A stretch of 48,276 nt of DNA, taken from NCBI GenBank assembly GCA_030154025.1, contig JASKKT010000012.1:1-48276 (forward strand). Direction: 5' to 3'. The notes under the pieces are model-generated. The model saw only the letters and a list, made by a program, of their open reading frames with translations, made no database searches and was not told the DNA's origin. Of the stretch, positions 1 through 8,798 are shown piece after piece (the first letter of the stretch is position 1; every line of letters begins with the position of its first letter). The DNA is from Methanolobus sp. GTDB taxonomy: Archaea > Halobacteriota > Methanosarcinia > Methanosarcinales > Methanosarcinaceae. The translations under genes and the position numbers were made by a program.

Positions 1-96
1 ACTATGTGTAAAAGAACTTTGAATTGAAGATTATTGCTGAAAAATATAGAGAACTGTACTCTAGCACTTGCTGATAGATTAGGATCAAATGGATAA

Positions 97-133
97 ATGA
101 AGTAAGATTTATATTTACGGTCACAGGGTTATG
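97..133 (+). other. probable 1-base insertion at the fcl start
   Basis: ATG at 97-99 is followed by AAG TAA in its own frame. Deleting one A of the AA at 100-101 joins that ATG to the fcl frame and restores a normal N-terminus ([10 protein letters not shown]). Without it, translation can begin only at 131, inside the GxxGxxG loop. The lesion is seen directly; whether it is real or a sequencing error cannot be told from this window. Confidence 0.6.
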
Positions 134-1033
134 GCAGGCTCGGCCATAAAACGAAAGCTGGAATCAAGCGGACATACAAATCTTATATATAGGTCACATG
201 CAGAATTAGATTTAACAAACCAAGAGGAAGTGACTGCCTTCTTTGAAAAGGAACGCCCGGAATACGTCTTCCTTGCTGCTGCAAAGGTGGGTGGGATCCT
301 TGCAAACAGCACATATCCGGCTGAGTTCATCTACCAGAACCTTATGATAGAAGCAAATGTCATCCATGCTGCATACAAAAATGGAGTTAAGAAACTCCTC
401 TTCCTCGGATCTTCCTGCATATATCCGAAGCTTGCACCACAGCCACTCAAGGAAGAATATCTTTTAACAGGGGAACTGGAAGAAACAAATGAAGCTTATG
501 CAATAGCAAAGATTGCGGGAATCCGGCTCTGCAAGCATTACAACCAGCAGTATGGAACGAATTTCATCTCTGTGATGCCGACAAACCTATACGGTCCAAA
601 CGACAATTTTGACTTGCAGACCTCCCATGTAATGCCTGCATTGATGCGCAAGTTCCATGAGGCAAAAATAAAGAATGAACATCAGGTAATTGTGTGGGGT
701 ACAGGTAAACCAAGAAGGGAATTCCTGCATGTGGACGATATGGCTGACGCTTGTATATATCTGATGGAGAACTGGACCTATAACGATATTGAGGAGTTTG
801 TTAACATTGGTGTAGGGAAGGATTTGACTATCTGCGAACTTGCCAAATTAATGGCAGATATAGTTGGATATAAAGGCACGATTTTATTCGATACCACAAA
901 ACCCGATGGAACACCTCAAAAACGTCTTGATGTCAGTAAGCTTCATGGACTTGGATGGGACGCCAGAATTTCATTGAGAGATGGCATAGTGCAGACATAT
1001 GAGTGGTATCTCGAAAATGTTCAAACGAAATGA
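131..1033 (+). CDS. fcl: GDP-L-fucose synthase (NAD-dependent epimerase family), 5' end disrupted
   Basis: Converts GDP-4-keto-6-deoxymannose to GDP-L-fucose, a sugar donor for surface glycans. From the first in-frame ATG the protein has 300 residues, with the short-chain dehydrogenase SSC motif near residues 94-96 and the YxxxK pair Y123/K127. The usual first Rossmann strand ([14 protein letters not shown]) is encoded in the same frame from base 104, but no start codon precedes it: an in-frame TGA lies at 98-100. An ATG at 97 is one base out of frame, and removing one A at 100/101 would give an intact [10 protein letters not shown] start. The gene is therefore either frameshifted, affected by a sequence error, or read from a start that loses half of the dinucleotide-binding motif. 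It is followed by a glycosyltransferase and aglB. The family is clear; intactness is not. Confidence 0.85.
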   Translation: MAGSAIKRKLESSGHTNLIYRSHAELDLTNQEEVTAFFEKERPEYVFLAAAKVGGILANSTYPAEFIYQNLMIEANVIHAAYKNGVKKLLFLGSSCIYPKLAPQPLKEEYLLTGELEETNEAYAIAKIAGIRLCKHYNQQYGTNFISVMPTNLYGPNDNFDLQTSHVMPALMRKFHEAKIKNEHQVIVWGTGKPRREFLHVDDMADACIYLMENWTYNDIEEFVNIGVGKDLTICELAKLMADIVGYKGTILFDTTKPDGTPQKRLDVSKLHGLGWDARISLRDGIVQTYEWYLENVQTK

Positions 1034-1071
1034 TGAAAACAATGCCAGAATGGTAAGCACTGAATAATAAA

Positions 1072-1950
1072 ATGGTACTTAAAATGAGTTCAGCACCCTT
1101 TATTTCAGTGGTCATAGCTGTATATAATGGCTCAAAAACAATCCAGCGCTGCATCGATAGTGTATCTTCCCAAACATACCCGGACAAGGAAATCATTATC
1201 ATTGATGGTGGCTCTACGGATGAGACGGTAGATATCTTAACTGCTAATAACGACAAGATCGCATACTGGGTATCTGAGCCTGATAGGGGCATATATAATG
1301 CATGGAACAAAGCACTTGACCACGTAAAAGGGGACTGGATCTACTTTTTAGGATGCGATGATTACCTCTGGAATGACAGTGTATTTGAAAAAATGTCCCC
1401 CCATCTGATCAGAGCACAAAAGAAGGATATAATATTGGTTTATGGTCAGGTTGCAAGGATTACAAAAGATGATGAGATATCCTGTATTGACGGCTGTTCC
1501 TGGGATATAACCTGGAGAGGCATAGTCATAGACGGGATATGTGCTTTCACGCATCAAGGCATGTTTCATCACCGCAGGCTATTTGAGACACATGCAAGAT
1601 TTGACGAATCCTTCAGAATAGTAGGGGATTATGAATTGCTTCTAAGGGCTTTTAAAAAAGGAGGACAAGCCTGTTTTGTAGAAGGACTCATTGTGGCGGG
1701 TATGCAAACCGGAGGAATCACTAAGCATTGCATTGAGCTGGTAAAGGAAACCGCGGTGGCGCGACGGAATAATGGTCTGAAAGTAGTTACAATCCCCTGG
1801 CTTATATCTTATGCATGGGCTATATCTTACCCATTTTTATATAATGTATTGGGAGATAAGAACACGCGATATCTTCTGAACTCTGGAAAAAATGCTGTCA
1901 CGAACATTTCTTACAAAAAGAACGCAGTTTTTAACAAGAATAAAGAGTAA
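1072..1950 (+). CDS. Glycosyltransferase family 2
   Basis: A GT-A fold glycosyltransferase of 292 residues. The N-terminus has the family signature: SVVIAVYNG, then the nucleotide-sugar Asp in IIIIDGGSTDET, and a DDY metal-binding region near residue 101 (LGCDDYLW). The family transfers sugars from nucleotide-sugar donors. No membrane segment is strong, so it probably works at the cytoplasmic face on lipid-linked glycans. It lies 38 bases after fcl and 85 before aglB, which suggests a role in building the glycan that AglB transfers. ATG at 1084 (MSSAPFIS) is an equally good start and neither has a clear ribosome-binding site. Donor and acceptor are unknown. Confidence 0.85.
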   Translation: MVLKMSSAPFISVVIAVYNGSKTIQRCIDSVSSQTYPDKEIIIIDGGSTDETVDILTANNDKIAYWVSEPDRGIYNAWNKALDHVKGDWIYFLGCDDYLWNDSVFEKMSPHLIRAQKKDIILVYGQVARITKDDEISCIDGCSWDITWRGIVIDGICAFTHQGMFHHRRLFETHARFDESFRIVGDYELLLRAFKKGGQACFVEGLIVAGMQTGGITKHCIELVKETAVARRNNGLKVVTIPWLISYAWAISYPFLYNVLGDKNTRYLLNSGKNAVTNISYKKNAVFNKNKE

Positions 1951-2035
1951 TGGACATATCATAATGTTTTTCCCTGAGCAGAGATACATTTCTTTGTGCA
2001 ATAAAATATATATCCTTATGAGGAAATAGAGAGGC

Positions 2036-4537
2036 ATGAACGTTGGGAGCCATTATTCCAAAATGAAGAGGGATTTCTTATCCCTGATTACAGTTTCAAT
2101 TGCTTTCATAATTGCATTGAGTATAAGAATACGGCCTGCAGATACGGTATTTCTCCCGAACGGTTTTGTCAGGTTCAGCAACGATGCCCTTGCTCACATG
2201 CGTATGGTCGAAGTGCTCCTGCATAATTACCCTCATGGAATGTTCTACAATCCATTGACTAATTACCCCTACGGATCCATCATTCACTTCGGTCCGCTTT
2301 TCGACCATCTGATTGCAATCACCGCATTGATAATCGGTCTTGGAAACCCCAGCGCTGAACTTGTAAACATGATTGGAGCCTATTTCCCGGCAGTGATGGG
2401 TGCATTGATAGTCTTCCCGGTCTATTTCCTCGGCAAACATCTCAGGGACCGAAAAACAGGTGTCATTGCTGCGTTTCTCATTGCTATTGGTCCCGGCCAG
2501 TTCCTGAACCGATCCATGATTATATTTACGGATCATCATGTGGCAGAGACCCTATTCAGTACACTTTTCATTCTATTCTTCATGCTATCAGTCATCGAAG
2601 CGAACAGAATGAAACTTTCCATAAAAATGATTCAGCATAAAGAGAATCATGCTGTAAAACCAATATTATACGCTGTTTTAGCGGGGCTGATGTATGCAGC
2701 TTTCCAGCTCTCCTGGCCAGGAGCGCCTTTATTCGGGATGATCATAGTCATATTTGCTGTAATCCAATATACCGTCGACCATTTAAGTGGCAAGTCTACC
2801 GACTATCTCGGAATAGTGGGCATAATCACTTTTTTGGTAGCCCTCTTGTTTGTCTCACCATTCATTAGGCCAGAGATGGGGATATCCCCTTACTTTTACT
2901 CATGGTTCCATGTACTGACGGCCTTTGCAGCAGTGCTTGCTTTTGTTTATATGAGCCTTGTGCATAAAGAGCTGGATAGAAGGCATCTGAAACCAGTCTA
3001 TTATCCCCTGGTACTTTTTGCAACAGCTGTAATAGCACTCATTCTTCTCAGAGTGGCTTCCCCATCTTCATATATTGTGGTTACTTCAATTATTACAGGA
3101 ATCTTTCAAATACACACCGGTGGAATATCCACAGTAGGCGAAGTTTCCTCCATCTTCTACCGCGGCGGCGTCTTCACCCTCAGTTCGGTCTGGTACAACT
3201 TCGCCACAACCTTCTTCATCTCACTAATAGCAATGTTCATGCTAGCCTTCAGCATTAAAAAGGACAAGAAGCCTGAAGAAACGCTCGTCCTTGTCTGGAC
3301 ATTTATAATGCTCCTTGCCATCTACGGTCAGAACCGCTTTGCATATTACTATGCAATTAACGCAGCACTGCTTTCGGGTTATGTTGCAGCAAGGGTTCTT
3401 GACCTTGTGGGATGGAAGAAAGTTGAAGCCACCTATCATGAAAAAGTGCACTCTGTCGGGGAGCTACCACACTTTTTAAGCAAAAATATCAAAGCTGGCC
3501 ACCTGTTGACTATTTTCCTACTCTTGCTGCTTGTGGCATACCCTAGCTATAGTCTTGCAATGGAGCAGTCACAATATACCAGCGGGGTAAACGGCTACTG
3601 GCTTGAATCCATGTTCTGGGTAAGGGACAACACCCCAGACCCAGGCATGGACTTCCTTAAAATATACGATGCCCCTCCCAGAGGAGAATTGTTCAATTAC
3701 CCTGACACGGCATATGGGGTGATGTCCTGGTGGGACTATGGTCACGAGATAGAGGCCATTGCGCGGAGGATGCCAAATGCCAACCCATTCCAGGCGGGTA
3801 TCGGCGGGAGACGCAGCAGTATCAATGATGTGAACCAGCCCGGAGCCGCACCTTTCTTCACAGCACCATCTGAAGAGGAGGCAACTGCAGTCCTCAACGC
3901 GATCCACCCGGACCCGGAAAAAATGGCAGCACGCTACATAATTTCCGATGTGGAGATGGCGACAGGCAAGTTCTATGCCATGACAGCCTGGACCATGGAT
4001 ACCGAGGGTTACTATGTACCCGTGCAAACTGACAGCGGTGTCCAGTACGTGCCCGGACAGAGGTACTACGATTCAATGGAGGCAAGGCTGCACATCTTTG
4101 ACGGCAGTGGCCTTCAGCAGTACCGCCTTGTACACGAGTCACGTGCTGCACCGGGATACACCAGCGAAACGGGATATAAGAATGTCTATAACGTGCTCTT
4201 TGGTGGCAACCTGCCGCTGACAGACACGGGTTATGTCAAGACTTTCGAGTACGTTGAAGGCGCGACAATCACAGGCACCGCACCTGCGGGAGAGACTGTG
4301 ACCATCGACAACACCATCGAAACTAACCAAGGCAGGTCATTCACCTACTCCCAGTCTGCCACATCTGATGGCACATTCTCATTCACGGTGCCCTATTCAA
4401 CACAGGGACCGATCCCGGGAGAGACACAATTCGCTGTAAGGCCTGCCGGACCTTACACGATAAGTTACGGCAACACGACACAGGAGGTCAGTGTCAGTGA
4501 ACTTGACGTGCTGAACGGAAATGTGATAGAGGTTTGA
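2036..4537 (+). CDS. aglB: Oligosaccharyltransferase AglB (STT3 family)
   Basis: Transfers the assembled glycan from dolichol phosphate to Asn in N-X-S/T sequons of exported proteins such as S-layer protein and archaellins. The 833-residue protein has about 13 membrane segments in its first 500 residues, then a large outward-facing domain. Diagnostic STT3 features are an N-terminal metal-site Asp (SNDALAHMR), the DHHVAE motif in an early external loop, a TVGE loop-5 motif (ISTVGEVSS) and the WWDYG sequon-binding motif at about residues 565-569. The last 130 or so residues look like a beta-rich domain, as in other archaeal AglBs. It follows fcl and a GT2 gene in the same direction, forming a small glycosylation cluster. 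Confidence 0.95.
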   Translation: MNVGSHYSKMKRDFLSLITVSIAFIIALSIRIRPADTVFLPNGFVRFSNDALAHMRMVEVLLHNYPHGMFYNPLTNYPYGSIIHFGPLFDHLIAITALIIGLGNPSAELVNMIGAYFPAVMGALIVFPVYFLGKHLRDRKTGVIAAFLIAIGPGQFLNRSMIIFTDHHVAETLFSTLFILFFMLSVIEANRMKLSIKMIQHKENHAVKPILYAVLAGLMYAAFQLSWPGAPLFGMIIVIFAVIQYTVDHLSGKSTDYLGIVGIITFLVALLFVSPFIRPEMGISPYFYSWFHVLTAFAAVLAFVYMSLVHKELDRRHLKPVYYPLVLFATAVIALILLRVASPSSYIVVTSIITGIFQIHTGGISTVGEVSSIFYRGGVFTLSSVWYNFATTFFISLIAMFMLAFSIKKDKKPEETLVLVWTFIMLLAIYGQNRFAYYYAINAALLSGYVAARVLDLVGWKKVEATYHEKVHSVGELPHFLSKNIKAGHLLTIFLLLLLVAYPSYSLAMEQSQYTSGVNGYWLESMFWVRDNTPDPGMDFLKIYDAPPRGELFNYPDTAYGVMSWWDYGHEIEAIARRMPNANPFQAGIGGRRSSINDVNQPGAAPFFTAPSEEEATAVLNAIHPDPEKMAARYIISDVEMATGKFYAMTAWTMDTEGYYVPVQTDSGVQYVPGQRYYDSMEARLHIFDGSGLQQYRLVHESRAAPGYTSETGYKNVYNVLFGGNLPLTDTGYVKTFEYVEGATITGTAPAGETVTIDNTIETNQGRSFTYSQSATSDGTFSFTVPYSTQGPIPGETQFAVRPAGPYTISYGNTTQEVSVSELDVLNGNVIEV

Positions 4538-4564
4538 TCTATCACAGTCCTTCCTTTTTATTCT

Positions 4565-4580
4565 CTGCTGACTGCAGCAG
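4565..4580 (+). terminator. hairpin between aglB and the homoaconitase gene
   Basis: Six-base arms CTGCTG / CAGCAG enclose a four-base loop just after the T-rich tract TCCTTCCTTTTTATTCT that follows the aglB stop. A second CCGG/CCGG hairpin lies at about 4588-4602. The T-rich tract is the more likely archaeal termination signal; the hairpins are supportive only. Confidence 0.35.
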
Positions 4581-4655
4581 TTATCTACCGGACTTTTGCC
4601 GGAATACATTTTTATGGTAAAACCTGTTTGTTAAACCTAAACTCAAGGTGATATA

Positions 4656-5141
4656 TTGGACAGCGTTATCAAAGGAAGAGTATGGGTTTTCGGCAACGAT
4701 GTCGATACCGATGTCATCATACCCGGGAAGTACCTTCGCACCACCGATATGCAGGTGTTTGCGGACCACGCAATGGAAGGAATAGACCCGGAATTCCCGC
4801 GCAAGGTCAGGAAAGGGGATATCATAGTTGCCGGGGATAACTTCGGTTGCGGCTCTTCGCGGGAGCAGGCGCCCCTTGCACTAAAACATGCAGGAGTTTC
4901 CTGTGTTGTGGCAAGGTACTTTGCCAGGATATTCTTCAGGAATGCGATCAATGTGGGACTTCCTTTGATAGAGGCAAACGTTGAATGCAGGGAAGGGGAC
5001 GAGGTGGAGATCAATTTTCTTGAGGGCACTGTCAAGGTTAACGGACAGACCTACCAGGGAAACAAACTGCCCGACTTCCTGCTCGAGATACTGACAGACG
5101 GCGGGCTTGTGGCGCACAGGAAGGCTGCACAGCAGAAGTGA
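4656..5141 (+). CDS. aksE: Homoaconitase / 3-isopropylmalate dehydratase small subunit
   Basis: Small (swivel) subunit of an aconitase-superfamily hydro-lyase, 161 residues, the normal length. It pairs with a large 4Fe-4S subunit not in this window. It has [17 protein letters not shown] and the substrate-binding [11 protein letters not shown] motif (residues 64-74). The specificity loop reads YLRT (residues 26-29). In Methanocaldococcus work this sequence marks homoaconitase (coenzyme B pathway), whereas isopropylmalate isomerase has YLVY or similar, so I favour AksE over LeuD. The start is TTG, placed by an AAGGTGATA ribosome-binding site just upstream. The downstream dehydrogenase at 6057 would catalyse the next step. 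Dual use in leucine synthesis is possible. Confidence 0.88.
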   Translation: MDSVIKGRVWVFGNDVDTDVIIPGKYLRTTDMQVFADHAMEGIDPEFPRKVRKGDIIVAGDNFGCGSSREQAPLALKHAGVSCVVARYFARIFFRNAINVGLPLIEANVECREGDEVEINFLEGTVKVNGQTYQGNKLPDFLLEILTDGGLVAHRKAAQQK

Positions 5142-5165
5142 ATGATCCCATTGCATGGAAGCATT

Positions 5166-6035
5166 ATGAGCATGATATTCCCCCTCGAGTACAAGAACGT
5201 CGGTGTCACACACCCGGTTCCCGAAGATGCTGACAGGCGCATCTATTTCCTCACGGAGTATATGATAGAAGAGGATTGCTCAGCAGAGGATGGCAGCTGT
5301 TCATACTCCCTCTACAAGGTCACCAAGACAGGGGACCAGCTCCTGAGAGATGTCAGCTCACTTGAGCAAATAGCCTCCGGAGAGGAGGTCATAAAGCATG
5401 ACAAGGAGCTGAACATCAAGGACCGCACTCTTCTGATCGAAACTGCACATGAGCTCTGCAAGGGAAATGTCAACACGGTCATATTCACCGGCATCGACAA
5501 GCATGTGACCTTTGTGCACAAACCGGAACTTTCTGCGATACTGGATATCGAGATAGTGGATGTAGTGCCTCCTGAACCCTCCTGGCTTTCCAGTGTTGTG
5601 CGGCGTCTTGAGGCTAGCGGCGTGTTCGGTGACCTTGCGCTAAGATTCTCGGAGAAGCTGACCGACCTGAGACAATTCGAGGGTGAGGGAACGGTGTTTC
5701 CCTGCTCATCGTCGGGACTGCAGGGGAAATGCCTGGACTCCGATGTGATCACAGAGGACGGGTCCCTGCTTGTGGGATGCGAGATTTCGAGAAGCCTGTT
5801 CGAATCGAGATTTCCGGGAATCGCTTATTCTTTTGTGAATATCTGCCCTTTCAGGTCGGATGTATTTAAGCCTTCAAAGCCATTCATAACAAGATGCTGC
5901 CGTTCCGAGAAATCGGGCATCGTGACGATCAATGGCATCAGAGGGGCTGTGGTCCACTGGGGTGCATCCGAGTTCTTCGTAGCGGGTGCAGTATGGGACC
6001 TTGTCAGGGAACTGAGAGGACCGGAGAATCCCTGA
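5166..6035 (+). CDS. Unknown protein between homoaconitase and homoisocitrate dehydrogenase genes
   Basis: About 290 residues, soluble and with no membrane segments. I do not recognise the family. Its reading frame opens at 5142, right after the aksE stop, but the best ribosome-binding site (GGAAG at 5158-5162) serves the ATG at 5166 (MSMIFPLEYKN); ATG at 5172 is also possible. The sequence has six or more cysteines, including pairs near FPCSSSGLQGKC, GCEIS, NICPF and RCCRS in the second half, which could bind metal. The sandwich position in a three-gene operon with short gaps suggests a role linked to the 2-oxoacid elongation pathway or its enzymes. That is inference from context only. Confidence 0.75.
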   Translation: MSMIFPLEYKNVGVTHPVPEDADRRIYFLTEYMIEEDCSAEDGSCSYSLYKVTKTGDQLLRDVSSLEQIASGEEVIKHDKELNIKDRTLLIETAHELCKGNVNTVIFTGIDKHVTFVHKPELSAILDIEIVDVVPPEPSWLSSVVRRLEASGVFGDLALRFSEKLTDLRQFEGEGTVFPCSSSGLQGKCLDSDVITEDGSLLVGCEISRSLFESRFPGIAYSFVNICPFRSDVFKPSKPFITRCCRSEKSGIVTINGIRGAVVHWGASEFFVAGAVWDLVRELRGPENP

Positions 6036-6056
6036 ACTGGTGATCGAGGTGACAAG

Positions 6057-7064
6057 TTGAGGCTTGCTATTGTAGAGGGTGACGGGATAGGGAAAGAAGT
6101 GATCCCGGCAGCTGTGGAAGTGCTTGATACACTCGGACTTGATGTGGATAAAGTAGCAGTGGAACTGGGATACGGCAAATGGGAGAGGACAGGACAGGCG
6201 ATAACTGAAGACGACCTGGAGATCCTCAAAGGATGTGAGTGCATACTCTTCGGGGCCATAACGACCCCACCTGACCCTAGTTACAAAAGCGTGCTCCTCA
6301 CTATAAGAAAAGAGCTTGATATGTATGCCAATATCCGTCCGATAAGGCCCCTGCCCTCCGTAAAGGGCATTCTCGGAAGGAGCAATTTCAATTTCGTGAT
6401 AGTCAGGGAGAACACCGAGGGACTATATTCCGGAATAGAGGAGATTGGACCGGATATGTCGTGGACGAAAAGGGTGATCACACGCAAGGGCTCCGAAAGG
6501 ATAGCCGAGTATGCCTGCAAGCTGGCAAAGAGCAGAAAGAACCAGCTGGTGATCGTTCACAAATCCAATGTGATGAAGTCGGACAAGCTTTTCCTGGATG
6601 TCTGCCGTGAAGTCGCGAGTTCAAAAGGAGTGGAGTATACTGACGAGCTTGTGGACTCGATGGCGTATAAACTCATCAAATCGCCCGAGAGATACGATGT
6701 CATAGTCACAACCAACCTTTTCGGGGATATACTCAGCGATATGTCTGCATCCCTTGTGGGCAGCCTCGGACTACTTCCCAGTGCCAATATAGGTTCACAG
6801 CACGCTTTCTTTGAACCTGTGCACGGAAGTGCCCCCGATATCGCGGGAAAGGGTATCGCAAACCCTATAGCAGCCATACTGAGCCTCAGGATGATGCTGG
6901 AGTGGCACGGGATGATACCCGAAGCAGCGCTGGTGGAAGAGGCTGTAGATGCCGCCCTCACAGAAGGGATTACCACTCCCGATCTTGGAGGGACCTATAC
7001 AACCAAGGAAATGACCTGTGCTGTTGTAGATCATATCAGAAGGGAAAAGGAAAGAACGGCATAA
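6057..7064 (+). CDS. aksF: Isopropylmalate/homoisocitrate dehydrogenase family protein
   Basis: Beta-decarboxylating dehydrogenase of 335 residues. It oxidises and decarboxylates 3-isopropylmalate (leucine) or homoisocitrate and its homologues (coenzyme B side chain). It has the family features: EGDGIGKEV near the N-terminus, substrate arginines in TIRKELDMYANIRP, VRENTEGLYSG, the catalytic Lys region VIVHKSNVMK, Asp residues in TTNLFGDILSD, and the NAD-binding HGSAPDIAGKGIANP. NAD rather than NADP use is not decided here. The start is TTG at 6057 with GAGGTGA just upstream. It lies 21 bases after the unknown gene and is co-directional with aksE, favouring homoisocitrate dehydrogenase, but sequence alone does not separate AksF from LeuB. 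Confidence 0.85.
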   Translation: MRLAIVEGDGIGKEVIPAAVEVLDTLGLDVDKVAVELGYGKWERTGQAITEDDLEILKGCECILFGAITTPPDPSYKSVLLTIRKELDMYANIRPIRPLPSVKGILGRSNFNFVIVRENTEGLYSGIEEIGPDMSWTKRVITRKGSERIAEYACKLAKSRKNQLVIVHKSNVMKSDKLFLDVCREVASSKGVEYTDELVDSMAYKLIKSPERYDVIVTTNLFGDILSDMSASLVGSLGLLPSANIGSQHAFFEPVHGSAPDIAGKGIANPIAAILSLRMMLEWHGMIPEAALVEEAVDAALTEGITTPDLGGTYTTKEMTCAVVDHIRREKERTA

Positions 7065-7128
7065 GGAAACCTTTCCCTACTCGTGAAACGGGTCTTCTCT
7101 TCTCCTTTATTTATCCTGTAGGTCCGTG

Positions 7129-8790
7129 TCAACCCATTCCAAGAAGAGATGACACTGCTGCTATTGTTACCACTGCACTTACTGCCGATATCCATACCAT
7201 GACGACAAAGTCGATGGTTGAGCTAAGCATGTGCCCCCCGTCAACTATACGGATCAGAAGGGCAGACATGAACGAGTGACCTATCATTATGCCGAGGACC
7301 ATGTTCTCAAGAATGGTCATGTTACCCACGTTGGTGTACAGCACCATGCCTATGGACATACCTGCAGGCATCTCCACAGTTGCGAACATATCCTGCATCA
7401 GTCCCACCACACCAAGGGAGATGTACATGGTAAAACCTATACCTCCTGTCAGGCCGTAGAGGACACCCACAAGACTGCTTGCGGACTGGGTCCTTTTTTT
7501 CCTCAGGTTGACTATCCTGTGGAAATTACTTGCTATTATGTCGCCAATGATCTCCGGCTGCCCTCCAAGGTTGGTTGCCTCCACGAACATCACACAGAAC
7601 CTGCTGATAAGATTACTTCCCGTGTTTGCTGAGAAGTGGTTCCAGGAAGCGAACTTATCGATCCTTGTTGCCAGCATTTTGTAGAGGTTGTTAACGTCCT
7701 TTGTCAGGGGTCCGAAATCGTGAGCGCGCAGAGCCCTTAATGCGTCATCTATCATGCCGCCCCTTGCACCTGCAGAGCTGCCCAGGGAGCGAATGAAAGC
7801 CGGGAAGTTCTCGTCCTTCCTGCGAATGCTCTTTTCGATCTTACGCGCGACATAGCCGGTGTAAACAAGAGGAGTGAAGAACATCGCAACGGCTATTGAG
7901 GTATTGACCTTCCCGTAGAGAAGGAGAGCTATGCCTACGATGAGGCAGCCTGCCATGGATACGGGGATTGAGCGATACAATCTGATCTTGTCTTTAGTGA
8001 GCGCTTTTGACCTGCTCCATGCCGGGTCCTGTGGCACCTTGCTCCTGGTGAACATGACAAGTACAAGATCCGTGACAAGGAAGACCACGACTACGATGGC
8101 CATGAGCAATTCCGCGTTCATACCTGTTATCACAGGCATGATGACCGCGAAGGAGGCCAGGAATATAAGGGACATGACAAGTGAGACGAAAAGCTCCTTG
8201 ACTATCTCCACAGAGTAGAGGGCACCGTTATACATAGCCTCATACTCGTTCATTACCACGTTCTGCTCGGCAAAAAGGAAGGATTTCACATCCTCTCCCG
8301 ACTGGAGCGCATGGGCAAAGCGGTCAAGGAAATCCTCAAATATGACAGACGGGGTTCGCTTTGATATGAACCTGCATGCATCTGCAAGGCTCATGTTCCA
8401 GACTGTCACAAGGTCATAGATCTTCCTTGTCTCATGCGCAAGCTCACGGTAATCCTCATTCTCCGACACGATGCGGATAATATCAAGCCTTGGGGTCTCT
8501 GCTGTCGCTATGGAACCCATCTGGGTGATGTAGTAGTGCATGTTGTTGTCCATGCGCGCTGCCTTTGAAGCGAGAACGGACAGGGGATAGGAGAAGGCAA
8601 AAAAGATACATATGAAAGCAACAAGTGCAGGTATGTAGCTTGCCGGGCCTACAAAAAGCGTCGGCAGCAGGACCTTCATGAGCACTGAGAATACAATACC
8701 GAAAACAATGATGGGTAAAGCGAACTTCTTGGCATAGGCCCTGGGCTCCATCCCGAGGTTCTTGAATGCCTTCTCATAACTGTTACCCAT
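7129..8790 (-). CDS. arlJ: Archaellar membrane platform protein ArlJ (FlaJ)
   Basis: Polytopic membrane platform of the archaellum motor (TadC/GspF superfamily), 553 residues, the usual length. It has three clusters of membrane segments: two near the N-terminus, a central group at about 195-300, and a C-terminal group including the last 30 residues. The charged cytoplasmic loops between them are expected to contact the ATPase ArlI. ATG follows an AGGTGA site, and the gap to the arlI stop is only 8 bases, so translation is probably coupled. It is the last gene of the archaellum operon and converges on aksF. Confidence 0.93.
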   Translation of the reverse strand: MGNSYEKAFKNLGMEPRAYAKKFALPIIVFGIVFSVLMKVLLPTLFVGPASYIPALVAFICIFFAFSYPLSVLASKAARMDNNMHYYITQMGSIATAETPRLDIIRIVSENEDYRELAHETRKIYDLVTVWNMSLADACRFISKRTPSVIFEDFLDRFAHALQSGEDVKSFLFAEQNVVMNEYEAMYNGALYSVEIVKELFVSLVMSLIFLASFAVIMPVITGMNAELLMAIVVVVFLVTDLVLVMFTRSKVPQDPAWSRSKALTKDKIRLYRSIPVSMAGCLIVGIALLLYGKVNTSIAVAMFFTPLVYTGYVARKIEKSIRRKDENFPAFIRSLGSSAGARGGMIDDALRALRAHDFGPLTKDVNNLYKMLATRIDKFASWNHFSANTGSNLISRFCVMFVEATNLGGQPEIIGDIIASNFHRIVNLRKKRTQSASSLVGVLYGLTGGIGFTMYISLGVVGLMQDMFATVEMPAGMSIGMVLYTNVGNMTILENMVLGIMIGHSFMSALLIRIVDGGHMLSSTIDFVVMVWISAVSAVVTIAAVSSLLGMG

Positions 8791-8798
8791 GAGCTCAC

